Shown: piece after piece, positions 38,913 to 49,875 of the stretch
Numbering within the stretch: position 1 is the first letter of the stretch
Layout: the number at the start of each line of letters is the position of its first letter
Source: Gracilaria gracilis
Taxonomy: Eukaryota > Rhodophyta > Florideophyceae > Gracilariales > Gracilariaceae
Length of the DNA: 64,000 nucleotides
Assembly: GCA_030374805.1 (NCBI GenBank)
Contig: JARGSG010000090.1
Span: 62,001-126,000 of the forward strand
Reading direction: 5' to 3'
Position numbers and translations under genes: made by a program
The notes under the pieces: generated by a model
What the model saw: the letters and a program-made list of their open reading frames with translations, nothing else
Told to the model about the DNA's origin: nothing
Database searches by the model: none

Positions 38913-40388
38913 TGTAGACTTCGTTTCGGTTGATCCTCGAAAACATCTGTTGATTGAATAGAATTAAAAATAAAATAAGGCCCCCACAATATACAACAGT
39001 AGTAGACCAATGTACACAAATGTGTACGCACAAGACCGCTCACGTACAAGGGGCCTTTTGCTGATATATCGTGATGCCATTTCTTGGTTCACAAAAATTT
39101 GTTTGTCCTTTTGGTTTTCCCAAATGTTTTAGCAGCCAAGAAGTTCGGTAAAGAATTTAGTTCTTTAGAGTTCTTAAAGATTCAGAGCGTTATTTCAAAT
39201 AAGGTTTAGGATCTTTTCTGGAGCAACGACTAGATAGCGAATGAATCATTTTATAGGGAAGAACAGCTTTTGTTTTTTAACTATTATTCGAAAATGTTGT
39301 TTGTGTCCTTACCTTTCCGAAAATGAGTTGCGTTTGACGGCAATTAACAATTGGTACGGATGGAATAAAACTTTGCAGAATGTTGCTCACGACAAAAGCA
39401 ATTTTAGATGTTAAGAAAATTTGCCAAGGAAAATTGGAGAAACCGTAGTAGAGTGTGTCTACCTTACATTCTCATATGTTGGTAACTTTACTGAAATAAT
39501 CCAAGCAAGCAGTCTCTCCAATAAAGCAGCGAAATGTGCCGTAGTCACAAGAGAAACTCGTACTCTTTGAGAATAAAGCGCTTTGTTGTCGAGTTCTACG
39601 AGTATCAGTACTGTAGAGATTTGGTTGCCCAGTGGTCCAAACGAAAAGTCGTAGAGGCCGAGAGTATGCGCAGGGATACAGAGGGACAGAGAGAGCGCGA
39701 CAGACAGAGAAGGAAAAACGGGGGAAAACTAGGACTCAGGCGAAAAGGAAAGGGTACACCTCCGGATCGATTGTTCTTTTTCTCGGAGGTTGCTTTCGGC
39801 CGTCAGAGGAAAACTGTTTTGTCCACGACCGTCGCTAGGCGCGGCGATCGTCGAAGGTGAGTCTTTCAGTCGGGTACAGGTCTACTCGAACCTTCAAAAG
39901 AACACCAAATTCACATATGCGAATTTTGTACACACACACGACTGTCAGCCTGGGCACACACTGATGGGATCCATTGCTGGGCAGTCGTGGCTCAACCATC
40001 TTCTGCAGATGAGCACAAGCGAACTGCCTGCTGCAGCTCACCCCCGCAGGTCCAGTTCCAACGGTCCACCGAGCTGAGCGGGGTGTAGTGAGGTGTTTTC
40101 AAAACTCTTTTTATCAACGACTCCAACTCAATATGGTGCATGTCGTGTCAGAAAATTCCTAGCCAAGTCAAATCTGGCCGCCAATTTGTTTTCCTCAACT
40201 TGGCATTGACCTGCTCTGTCTTAGCAATCAACCCTGTTTTTCCGCCGTGACCGCACGCAACACCACATTCGCAGGGCACACATCTACGCACATCATCAGG
40301 CATCATCGGAACGTCGGTCCCTGTTAGCGTTCTCCACGCGAATAACGCAAGTAGATTATCCACAGCACAAAATGCTCACCATACTTCA
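38913..40388. other. Spacer in the zinc-finger cluster
   Basis: Contains a block (39036-39150) repeated at 43008-43125. The rest is AT-rich, then a purine-rich stretch (about 39655-39770) giving Arg/Lys/Glu-rich frames without a domain. No gene is called. Confidence 0.4.
39036..39150. repeat. Intergenic repeat, first copy
   Basis: GGGGCCTTTTGCTGATAT, CGTGATGCCA, TTCTTGGTTCACAAAA and TTTGTTTGTCCTT follow in the same order at 43008-43125. The first copy lies just after zinc-finger gene 1 and the second just before zinc-finger gene 2, which fits a tandem duplication with a rearranged middle. Confidence 0.7.
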
Positions 40389-40389
40389 C

Positions 40390-40654
40390 CATTATAGACC
40401 CATACTCTGCTTGTGCCTTGAAGTTGATAAGACTCGTTGTTGCCTGTCAGCTGATATCTGTAGATGGCTGTCGGTTAAGTCATTGTAAACTATATGATAG
40501 TGTACTTCAGGCACACCTGACTATGTCGGAGACAGTCCTTCAAAGCTCTATAAAAAAGTGCTCTGTCCCACAGATTGGCGTTTCCGCGAGACCAATTCGT
40601 ATCCAATTCAATTGAAGGCTGTGTTTTTGAAAGAAATGTTACTTGAATCCAAAC
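40390..40654 (+). promoter_or_regulatory. Promoter and 5' region of the small zinc-finger gene
   Basis: A TATA box (TATAAAAAA, 40549-40557) lies about 98 bases upstream of the ATG at 40655. The whole stretch (GATAAGACTCGTTGTTGCC, TCTGTAGATGGCTGTC, GACTATGTCGGAGA, CTGTCCCACAGAT) is repeated at 41610-41850 in front of the truncated copy, where TATAAAAG sits at 41747-41754. Confidence 0.65.
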
Positions 40655-41185
40655 ATGAATCGTTATCCTAAACACCACCATGATGATGCCCACGGACAGT
40701 GCTCTACCGGTAGAAGTAAGCAGGGACGAGTTCACTCTTCTCAGCCGCACTCAAGGAGAGAAAAACTCCCCTCTGCTCCCCCACCATCTAGAGATACACA
40801 TCAGGCATCCCCCGTCTCCGGCCGCAATGCAATGCACTCCTCTGCATCTGTGGCTTCGAATGTGATATCGGCGACCGCTTCGGATGATCTTTCCATTGCG
40901 CGTGGGCTCGCTGGGTTTGCAGATACGGAGGTATTGCGTGATCAGAAGTCTACACCTCGAGCGAGTTCTTCAACTCCGCAAAATATAGGTTCACACACTT
41001 CACATCCATCCAAACTCCAATGCGCCCACTGTGATAAACGATATCGCCACAAAAGATCTCTCGAAAGGCATGTATATGAGAATCACCAAAAACAACAATT
41101 ATGCAGTTACTGCGGAGAGAGGTTTGCATTAGTGGATATTTGTAATCACATTTACGCTTGCCCTAAAAGAAAGTATGGTGACTGA
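40655..41185 (+). CDS. Small C2H2 zinc-finger protein (176 aa)
   Basis: Starts at the ATG at 40655 (MNRYPKHHHDDAHGQ). A His/Ser-rich N-terminus and a low-complexity middle precede two C-terminal fingers: CAHC...H-x4-H (about residues 125-145) and CSYC...H-x3-C (about 151-170, a C2HC form). A DNA-binding role is inferred. The gene is intronless with a TATA box. A partial duplicate lies 1.2 kb downstream. It is unrelated in its N-terminus to the MSSHA zinc-finger pair on either side. Confidence 0.75.
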   Translation: MNRYPKHHHDDAHGQCSTGRSKQGRVHSSQPHSRREKLPSAPPPSRDTHQASPVSGRNAMHSSASVASNVISATASDDLSIARGLAGFADTEVLRDQKSTPRASSSTPQNIGSHTSHPSKLQCAHCDKRYRHKRSLERHVYENHQKQQLCSYCGERFALVDICNHIYACPKRKYGD

Positions 41186-41560
41186 GGGTAGTCTTTGTGG
41201 GGTTGAACTTGTCAATTGATGACAGGGGCATGTGAGTTGCAGTAAACAAGTGAATTAGAGAACCTTACAAGGCTGCCTGCAGAATACTTTGTCTCAAGAA
41301 CAAAAAGCTGTGCCAACGGCAGAGGTTCTGTCAACGCCGCATTCCGCTTTTCAACTGCCGTCAACAGCACATTCCATAACCACAGCTATCATTTAAAGAT
41401 CAGGTCTAACCCTTAGTCTTCCTCAACTTGTCAATGCAGCGCTTCATCTTTGCCATCAAACCGCTGCTTCCCTACCGCGACTGCCCGACTGACTGAATCA
41501 CCCCCTAAGCACCCCCGAATGTCACAACTGCATCATCGTACAGCACACAGTGCTCACCAT
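41186..41560. other. Intergenic spacer in the zinc-finger cluster
   Basis: Short frames only. From about 41,430 the sequence resembles 40,190-40,400 (CTCAACTTG...GCAATCAA and CAGCACA...CTCACCATACT), the outer part of the duplicated promoter block. Confidence 0.4.
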
Positions 41561-41746
41561 ACTACACCATTTATAGAGTCCTGCTCTAATGATGTCTTCA
41601 CGTTGATAAGATTCGTTGTTGCCTGTCAGTTTTATATCTGTAGATGGCTGTCAGTTAAGTCATTGTAAGTCATATGAGAGTGTTATTTGAGCCTCACCAC
41701 AATTTATGGCAACTCTGACTATGTCGGAGATAGTCCTTCAAATATC

Positions 41747-41754
41747 TATAAAAG
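41747..41754 (+). promoter_or_regulatory. TATA box of the truncated zinc-finger copy
   Basis: TATAAAAG precedes GCGCTCTGTCCCACAGAT at the same spacing as in the intact copy at 40549, about 97 bases before the ATG at 41851. Confidence 0.6.
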
Positions 41755-41850
41755 CGCTCTGTCCCACAGATCGGTGTTTCCGCGAGACCAATTCATATCC
41801 AATTTAATTCCAAGCTGTTTTGTTGAAAGAAACTCTACTTGAATCCAAAT

Positions 41851-42000
41851 ATGATTCGTTATCCTAAACACCACCATGATGATTCCCACGGACAGTGCTC
41901 TACCGGTAGACGCAAGCATGGACGAGTTTGTAGATTGTTTGAACACGAACAGTTCAAGTTCGTGGTCTGGATCTCGCTGGCTTTGGGATCCTGGAGGTGA
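41851..42000 (+). pseudogene. Truncated copy of the small zinc-finger gene
   Basis: Starts MIRYPKHHHDDSHGQCSTGR, closely matching the first 20 codons of the gene at 40655. It diverges after about 30 codons and stops at codon 50 without reaching any finger. The promoter block is well kept. In the next frame (from 41876) a 95-codon frame starts MMIPTDSALPV; the intact gene also has MMMPTDSALPV in that frame, so a different product from this copy cannot be excluded. Confidence 0.55.
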
Positions 42001-43147
42001 AAGGAGTAAGTTCCTTACGTGTGGCAATGGGAATGCATCTCTTGCCCGAGATAGAGAGTTTCATGTCTCGTTAGAGAGATCAGAGCTTTGCGGAGCGGGC
42101 TCCACAAAGAGAAATACCGCAAAGCTCTATTGCAGGACAAGTGTTTTTTTTTGTGTGCGTTAGCCGAAAAGGCGGTCCTTAAAATGCATATCAAAATATT
42201 CCACCATTATTCGAGAATAAAATGTGTATAAACGTAGAGGGTGTAACAAGAACAAAGATAATTTGTTTAAAACTGCTGTCTGTTGGATTTCAAAAATCGA
42301 TTTTCTTTCTGTAACTGTATGAAAAATATACATAAAGACCAATCTTTGAAACCATGGAAAACTTGCTTTTGAATTAGTTTTTTATTACAAGACATTCACA
42401 CCAGACGATTCTAGAAAATGTTCGCTGAAAATTTGTATTTATTTTTGGGTTTTGGCACAATTCGAATGAGTTGGTAGTATTTAAAAAGTACTGCTTCGTT
42501 TAGGACCAATTTAGATTCAGCTACGGTGGGTCTCTAAATATCTGCTATGAGAGTTAGTTCTTTACAGAACGACATAAAAGCTCCCGATAACAGTTGGGAG
42601 CAACCGGAACGAGTCGGCCAGATCGAACGACCATGAAGGTGTGCCCTTCCCTTTTGCCTACGTCCGGCACTGCCCAGCCTTCCTTTCAGAATACAAGACT
42701 TTTCGCCTTTCTGCTTCTCGTTCCCACAACTCCTCATAAAGCGCTTTGCTCAAAGAGCACGAGTAGTGGGCTGTGTATTGGCAGGTACCCAGCCACAGCC
42801 ACACGCACACCTAGCGTACACACCATTAGTTACAGACGCTTGAGGAGTATCGGACTCCATCTTTCACATCTTTTCCCCTTCCGCTCACAACCGAAGCGCA
42901 CAGGCTGCAAGGAACTATCGCAAACGAAAGGTGTTCCGCTGGGGTGCTGAATATTTTCGTTTCATCATCAAGGCCTCCAGTTATGGCGTCATTGCGTACA
43001 TCAAAGCGCGCTTACGTATATGGGGCCTTTTGCTGATATAACGTGATGCCACTTCTTGGTTCACAAAATTTGTTTGTCCTTCTTGACTACCAACTATTTT
43101 AGTAGCAAAGAACTTCTGTGAACAGTTTATGTGTAAGGTTCCAGACA
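42001..43147. other. Intergenic, includes second copy of the spacer repeat
   Basis: AT-rich to about 42,540, then mixed sequence with a 118-codon Pro/Thr/Ser-rich frame (42594-42950) lacking any domain. The repeat shared with 39036-39150 lies at 43008-43125. Confidence 0.4.
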
Positions 43148-43197
43148 CTAGAAGATGACTACTTTGGAAAAATAAATATCTTCAAAAAGATTGTAAT

Positions 43198-43502
43198 TTA
43201 GATAGTGGAAGACGACTTGTGCTCTTGTATATAGAACATTTCTATTTTTAATTTCAGATTATCCGTACATTTTGTCGAACAACTTTTTCTCTCGAAGGTT
43301 GATATTATTGTGTGTGCTGCTATTTCTTCACCCACATTGTTAACCCCCGGAACGAGTATGAAGGAAGTTAAGATCAAAGTATTCATTTTCGTTTTTCATT
43401 ACAACCTCGATGTTCCGTTCACAGAAACTGTCCCTTATCACTCTGGAAATGACAGATTGGAATGACGTAAATACACCCATCCCCTTCTTACTATTCCAAC
43501 AT
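43198..43502 (-). pseudogene. Broken copy of the divergent 96-aa gene
   Basis: The minus strand aligns with 38148-37858, including EEIAAHTIIST and STKCTDN. The start codon is TTG rather than ATG, an in-frame stop and frame changes are present, and only the C-terminal part stays open. It marks the duplicated upstream block of zinc-finger gene 2. Confidence 0.5.
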
Positions 43503-43574
43503 CAGGTCGCAAGGAACTCACCGCTGACACAAATTTATTGTTTCCAAAGCTGTACCAATTTTAAAGAATTAACC

Positions 43575-44276
43575 ATGAGCTCTCACGCGCAAGGCTCTTC
43601 TGGGGAACGGGGAGGCCACGGTCGAAAGCGACCTCTTAACAAAATGTCTATAGACTTCCTCCTCAATCCCGAGAGCCCAAATCCAAAGAAGTCCAAACGA
43701 GGGCGTTATTCGACGAGCGTCGGAATTGAGCGAGGCAGTCCATCCGAGGCAATTAGTGAACGCAGTTCGAGACGGGGTTCAGCGTCTTCACGTGACCACG
43801 GCTATTCGAATAGGACCCCAAGCGCATCGGGGGTGATAATTGACGCTGAGAATGAAATAAGGCCTGCAGCTGCAGCTGCAGCAGCGAGTGCGTCTGGAGG
43901 AGTTAACGCTTTGGGTGGGGCATTCGGTAGAAAGTCTAGGCGAGGTCAATATGTGCGCGAGAATGGACGTTATTTGTGTCCAGAGCCCGGATGTAGAGCC
44001 AACTACGCCAGCGGTACGTCTGTAAAGCAACATGTGAGAGTAAATCACAAAAAAGCGGAGCTCCATGTTTGTGGAAAATGCAATTTCAAGTGTTCTTTCT
44101 TACCTGACTTTGTAAGGCATAAAAAAGAAAGGCATAGGTCAACTGCAGAGTCACGTGAAAGGCGTCGAAAGGAGAAGCATTGGTCAACTGCAGAGACATA
44201 TGCATGCCATGTGTGCCATCAGAAGTATAGAAAGAAGAATCAGTTGAAAGTACACCAAAGCTATTGTGACCGTTAA
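43575..44276 (+). CDS. C2H2 zinc-finger protein, copy 2 (233 aa)
   Basis: Begins MSSHAQGSSGERGGHGRKRP and keeps KMSIDFLLNPESPNPKK from copy 1. A run of Ala (PAAAAAAASASGG) replaces the corresponding copy 1 segment. Fingers are CPEPGC...H-x4-H, CGKC...H-x4-H and CHVC...H-x3-C. Between fingers 2 and 3 there is a short duplicated basic stretch (HRSTAESRERRRK, then KHWSTAETY) absent from copy 1. It is probably a nuclear DNA-binding regulator. The longer open frame begins at 43410, but the shared MSSHA start at 43575 is preferred. Confidence 0.85.
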   Translation: MSSHAQGSSGERGGHGRKRPLNKMSIDFLLNPESPNPKKSKRGRYSTSVGIERGSPSEAISERSSRRGSASSRDHGYSNRTPSASGVIIDAENEIRPAAAAAAASASGGVNALGGAFGRKSRRGQYVRENGRYLCPEPGCRANYASGTSVKQHVRVNHKKAELHVCGKCNFKCSFLPDFVRHKKERHRSTAESRERRRKEKHWSTAETYACHVCHQKYRKKNQLKVHQSYCDR

Positions 44277-45180
44277 TGTAGACTTCGTTTCGGTTGATCC
44301 TTCAAAACAAAAGTGTATTAAATGGTATGAATGATAAATTGTGACCCTCCAAATATGTAAAAGATAACGTAAGCGGAACTGTGCTGAGATAAATTGAAAG
44401 AATGAGTTATGCCTCTTTAATTTTATGGCTTAGCATGTTTAACATCTGTTTGAAACTGGGGATTCATCCCTTGTGTATTGCCTTTTCCTCTCGGAAGAAA
44501 GGTAAAAAAACGAGACTGGGCTTCAGACCGGTGCGTTTTTCATGGCTAGACCGGTGGTCGTTACCGCCACTCAGGTTCCGGGAAGAGAAGAGGATTTCAA
44601 CTGCTGTCAGGCGCCCATTTTATTGATTGAACCATAAAAATGTACTATTCTGTCAAATTGAGCTAATTTGGAGGTTTTGGCATTGCTTTATCTTCTTTTC
44701 TAGCTGTTTTAGGAACAAAATTAGAGGTACAAATGGAAGACCACTTTAATGTCCAAACATATATTCGTCTATAGTTTTGCAGTAACTAAGCTCATAGTTG
44801 TACACCTCGATAGAATATGGCGACCACTTTGTATACTTTGGCGCTTACTTTGAACACGACGTTATTGTATTGTGAGTATATTAACGTTATCATACGTAAG
44901 TTACAGAAAGATGTCGACAAAACAAAAACTTTCTTGAATGTTGATCACTTGTCTGTGTACAAGGGTATATCTTTTGACTCCCTTTGTATTTGTTCATGTT
45001 GCACGTTCCTTAATTATTTGAAAAAAAGTTCTGTTTTAGGGCACAGTACAGCAATGCGAACAGCTCCGTTTCGCAACGCGTGGCAGACGGTGGCGGAAAG
45101 CGGTGATGATGATTCATGCGTGGCAAAATGAATGCGGCGGCGCGGCCCATTCAGTTTCTCCGCTTGGCTCCGGATGCGGC
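44277..45180. other. Intergenic, no gene recognised
   Basis: The first about 30 bases after the stop match the 3' flank of copy 1 (TGTAGACTTCGTTTCGGTTG at 38912 and 44278). After that only short, domain-free frames are seen. GC content rises sharply from about 45,120. Confidence 0.4.
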
Positions 45181-45188
45181 ATAAAAAG
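45181..45188 (+). promoter_or_regulatory. TATA-like box before the small GC-rich gene
   Basis: ATAAAAAG stands alone in a very GC-rich stretch, 120 bases upstream of the ATG at 45308, a plausible core promoter position. Confidence 0.5.
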
Positions 45189-45307
45189 TGGCGCCGCGCC
45201 TCACATCCTCCGCCCTCGCCCACCGCCTCGCATCTCGATCCGCAACCTCCGTTCAACCACATCTCCGCCACCGCCTACGCCGCGCCCTGCACCGAACCCT
45301 CCCCGAG

Positions 45308-45691
45308 ATGAGCCTGTTCGACAAGAAAGCCGTCAAGAGCCTGCTGCTCAAGCAGGTCGAGAAGCAAAAGGCCAAGCTGCACGCGCAGTCGTCCGCGCCC
45401 GCCGCGTCCGCCGCCGCGCCTCACCCGTCGCACTACGCCTCACCATACCCTGCCACTGGCCACGCGCCGAACGCCAGGCCGCCGCCGGGGTATCCGTCCG
45501 CGTCCGCGTCCGCGTCCGCGTCGCACTCGGCGCCGGGGAAGAGCAACTGGCAGGACAAGCTGTCGCAAAAGCTCAATGATCCCGCCGTGAAGGCAAAGGT
45601 TGAGAAGGCCGCCAAGAAGAAGGCCACCAAGTCGGCCGTCAAGGGCGCTAGCGGCCTGTTGTTTTCCGCGTTTGAGGGCTTTGAAGGATAA
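45308..45691 (+). CDS. Small Ala/Ser/Lys-rich protein (127 aa), function unknown
   Basis: Starts MSLFDKKAVKSLLLKQVEKQ, an amphipathic and probably helical N-terminus. A low-complexity middle follows (SAPAASAAAPHPSHYASPYP, and a SASASASAS run encoded by tandem TCCGCG repeats). The C-terminus has KLNDPAVKAKVEKAAKKKAT and ends GLLFSAFEGFEG. There is no known domain. High GC, a TATA-like box, clean codon use and a normal stop suggest an expressed host gene. The frame is open further upstream to 45188 without an ATG, so the first ATG at 45308 is chosen. Confidence 0.65.
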   Translation: MSLFDKKAVKSLLLKQVEKQKAKLHAQSSAPAASAAAPHPSHYASPYPATGHAPNARPPPGYPSASASASASHSAPGKSNWQDKLSQKLNDPAVKAKVEKAAKKKATKSAVKGASGLLFSAFEGFEG

Positions 45692-48114
45692 TGCACCACC
45701 GCTTTGTCGTGCTTCTCCGACCTCCTGTACTTTAGATTCTTCGTCTCCACTTGAGTAGTATTAAACCATGTGTCCTTCTCGCTCGCTGCCCGTCGCCACA
45801 TCAACTCGATAACATAGTACATTTTCTACTTGTGAAAAGAGCAGTCTTCTACCTAATACTCCCCCAAACCACCAGAGCTATTGAACTCCTTTCCGGCGTC
45901 GCCGTTTTCTACGTTTGTCTGTTTACCGTTGGTACCTATATGAACAACTGAACGCCAGGTACGCCACGTATACCACCTATAGTGCACTTTTTGAAACAAC
46001 GATATGATTCAATCAATAAAATGCTCGGAGAATAGCGGGAAATTTGCCTATATCGAAAATTGAAATAGCGCACAGCAAGATGGCTGTAAGCCACAACATC
46101 AGGCGCGCTGCCATTACAGTAGGCTTTCGACGAGCAACAAGTTGAATCCTCCATCGTAGACACAACAGTCACTTCAAGCGAATCAAGTCTTTTTCCCTTA
46201 TCCTTCCATACACAATACACTATTGAGGTGGAAGAGCCACCGACGGCCTGGTCGGTCCGCGACCAAACTCGTCCACGTACTTCACTTTACGTGCTCGGTC
46301 TCCAGGCTGGATGGCATACCTGCCCAACTTGAAGTAGCCCGCCACTCGTGTGCCTTCGCTTGCTCCGTCATTGTAGGGAACAGACTACCTCGGTAGTTGA
46401 CAACACGTTGTTCTCCACGCCCGTCGTTCACCCAGATTTGACCCTGCCCGATCCCATCCCTACGCCAATCTGGAACTACTTTGAGATTCACGTCGATCCA
46501 AGTTTCTTTCGGGAATTCGTAACGAACAGCCGTCGAACTGCGCTTGACAAATCTCATTCCCCGAGTTCGAACAAGATGCCGCAGTCGATCGAGCGCCCCA
46601 GGTTTGCAAACCACTTCTTAGGTCAGCACCTAAGCAAGGATTGCGATGGTCATCACAGTTCTGTACTTTGAGTCTGTGAAACTGACCCACGATGAACAAG
46701 TTTCGTCTCGTACGTTTCCGCCTACCGCACTGGATGGTACTCTACCCCGTGGCGATGTTGCAATTGCCCTGATCCGACGTCCAGTACAAGCTGTACGAAT
46801 ACCATTCGCTTCGTCGCTGCAGCACATCGTAGCCATCCGAAATTTCGCTTCGAATGCGAAACGTCGGGCCTGACCGTGGGCGTTACCCACCTTGCACATT
46901 TCAAAGCGATGCGGTTTGCTGCCTGCGCGAAGCGGGTGCCCTTGTGAGCCATGGAGGGTGCTTCACATGGATTAGTTTGATGGCAAATATTGAGGTCTTG
47001 TAACATGCAAATTAAGCCAAAAGCAATTTGGATACTTTGCAGTAATGAGACCGAGGCAGTTTCCAAAACCTTCTGATGTGCTCCCATTGTTTCAGCGTGC
47101 CCTCTAGGCTGACCCATACAATTTGAATTCTCTTCAGCAGCTTCAGCGGAACACGCGAGCGCACGGGCTGGTTGCACTCAAAAATTCAGTACGAGAGCCT
47201 ATATTCACGTGCTATAATTCGCTCTTCAACAATCAGGAAACAACGGCCCGATTTCCATTGGCGCATTGGAAACTGGTAAGGAAGACAACACAAAACACCT
47301 TGGTTCCGTGTTATTTGATTGCGTCAACCTTGTTGACCAATTCCTACTCGTATAGAAGAAAGTAGTTTCTCCGGCACAACCCACCCACAAGGTCGTACTC
47401 AACATTTTGACGGTCAAAATCAGTTACATTTAGCCTCTCATAAATGATCTGTCTCTATTTTGCTACCCAAACTGCGGGGTCTTCTACAATTTGGGCAGAA
47501 ATCTCGTTCCATGCGTACCATACAATTTAAACTATTTAGAAACTGCAACTTTCTTTGTGCATACTTGTCAGCTTTTCAACAGATCTCTCATTCAAGTTTT
47601 GGATCTCAACACAATTGACAGGTTCCAAACGTATAGCAAACTACTTGTACAAGAAGAGTACAAAGATATTAATCTCTCAGATAGAGCAAAAGAAAAAGTC
47701 CACAGAAGTTAGTATAAAACTCTTCATTTTTCACAAAGATCAACATACAACGTAGTTCAATGGTTAGTACCAGGTTCAGTGGTATCTTCGCCCGACTCTT
47801 TGTCCCTGCATTGCGCTTGGTACGTTTCTGGTGTTTTTCTCCGTACTATTTCTGCGTGAGCTTCGGCTTTTTCCCACCTCTTCCCCGAGAGCGAAGAATT
47901 AGCTCCGGGTGTAGATGAAGATAAAAGGCGCAGCACTCTGTGGGGAGGAGGAGCGGAGGTGTACGGTTACAGTAGCCCGGGGGTAACCGTGACTGTAAAG
48001 GTTCACCCGGAGGAGCAGCGGAGGAAGGACCGCCGAACAGGTGGCTGAGAGCGACCCACCAATGCTGCCGAGCATTGCTGCCGGTGGAAGCCAACAATTT
48101 AAACCGTTTCAAAT
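45692..48114. other. Intergenic with decayed coding-like stretches
   Basis: On the minus strand between about 46,900 and 46,210 there are adjoining frames (for example 46614-46282, with WIDVNLKVVPDWRRDGIGQG, and a nearby frame with KYVDEFGRGPTRPSV) that look like remnants of one diverged protein. I do not recognise the family. Near 47846-48112 a GC-rich stretch gives a Pro/Ser-rich minus-strand frame without a domain. Confidence 0.4.
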
Positions 48115-48162
48115 CTGCTCCAGTAATCTGCTCCAGTAATCTACTCCAGTAATCTGCTCCAG
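48115..48162. repeat. 13-bp tandem repeat, 3.7 copies
   Basis: CTGCTCCAGTAAT repeats at 48115, 48128, 48141 (one change) and in part at 48154. No function is evident. Confidence 0.85.
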
Positions 48163-48325
48163 TGCCGCCGCGGTGTGAGCTTGTGAGGGGCGTTTATCTC
48201 CTCCGACAATCGCGGTGGCGATGAGGATGCTGCTCTGCATCTGTGCTACTTATAAAGAATCCATTTCACATAACGGAATTGAATAGGTATAATGATAAAA
48301 AAGGGAATTTGGTCAATTTCATTGA

Positions 48326-48365
48326 AAGGTGGATTTGTTTTCCTGAAGGTGGATTTGTTTTCCTG
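48326..48365. repeat. 20-bp direct tandem duplication
   Basis: AAGGTGGATTTGTTTTCCTG occurs twice in perfect tandem. It falls in a short AT-rich frame of no recognised function. Confidence 0.9.
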
Positions 48366-49875
48366 AAACAAAGGCCAGAATTTGAAGGCAATTATACAGA
48401 TATCAAAGAAAAAATACTTATCTAACTGTGGAGGAAGATTTGGTTATTGAAAAATAAATGCAGAGGCTTTTCTTCTGATAAAATTATTAACTACAATTAA
48501 AGCACAGATTATCGACAAAAGTGTGTACAAGTTTAACTTTGTGAAGTCTCAAAATATTGGTACTGAACGTGTCAGTTGGTTATGAACATATATTGATATT
48601 TCGGGCCCATAGCACTATGCATCCAAAAATTGAGCATATTAGACATGCTTTTCTGTCTTGTATGGCAACTTGTTGAGAGTTAAATAATCCAAGCACAGAG
48701 AGCCTCCTAAAAACAAGCAAAATGCGCCGTGTGACACGATGGTTTTTGCTTGAGTAGAATCTGCGTATTCTATGTATAAGCGTCAAGAATTGACAGTATC
48801 GCAGCAATTGTGGTGGATCACTAAAACACCAGCCTTTGCTGCTGTTCTAGCTGAATTTGATAGAATTGGCATGGCATCTTGAACTCATTGCCAGTTTCTT
48901 ACCCCAGTACGAGCTTTGCTATCATACAGTAAGCACTGACAGCTTAGAAAAAAGTTCGTTTCTTTTGCTTATTGAAAGGGCTTTATTGACCTACGAAACG
49001 TTTTTTTTGCTTTTTGATTTCAGCAAATTTCTTTCTATTGCCTGTCCAACTTTATTGCGCACTTTTCAGTAAAAAAACACACCACATTATGTGATGTTGT
49101 GTGATAGTGCTAGGAGCAATATGCCTGGCGACTGATATGCAAAAGGATCATGTGCATCTGCGTAGGAATAAAATGTATCGAGCTCCTCCGAGAAAGTTCG
49201 TTGGCATCTGAGCAATAAAAGTTCCCGGGGTGCCCATTCATTGTTCTTCGTCGCGCGGAGCAAACCTGCGATAGCCAACACGCACCTTTCAATTATATTT
49301 TGCAAGAAGGTACAAATTGAGGCTGATTTGTGTGCAAACATACTACTGTAAGTGTTTTTGCACAAAACGGACAAAATAATGCACAATATACAATGTGACT
49401 CTGTGAGTTCACACTTGATATTCTCATATTTGTATATTATACAAAACGGCCAAAGTGTTACAACCGTAATTTTCTTACAACACTATTTCGATGCCTGTTA
49501 AACCGATTCCATCCAACCGACTACATGTGTACTAAACAACTATAGTGCACGGTAGTAAAGTTTTAATGTTGTCCATTATTACAAAAACATTCCGTGTATA
49601 TACTATTGTAAAATTACGCTGTTAATGTTCAATTTAACGTATTCGCACAGCCGAGAAAACCGTTTCAAAAGAAGAGGGTTCGCATCAAGAAATTATGCAC
49701 TACTGGAATATGTGAGATATTACACTGAATACGTGGTGCGCTGGACAGGTGTATTCTTTTAAGCAGTTTCGGTTTAATTAATTATGGATTGATTAATGGA
49801 ATCATGCTCATCATCAGCCAGTGTCCCAAGTTCTTCAAAACGCAGCAGAGTTCGGGGCTCAAGAGGCCCATGAGG
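48366..49875. other. AT-rich intergenic region
   Basis: Short frames only. No domain, RNA structure or element end was recognised. Confidence 0.45.

Noticed and set aside
46282-46899. Minus-strand frames as a host gene
   Set aside because: Neighbouring frames may be pieces of one diverged protein, but no motif is recognised and the frame is broken; reported only as a decayed coding-like stretch.
48115-48162. Possible minisatellite or telomere-like repeat
   Set aside because: The unit is 13 bp with fewer than four copies and is not G-rich; it is listed only as a small tandem repeat.
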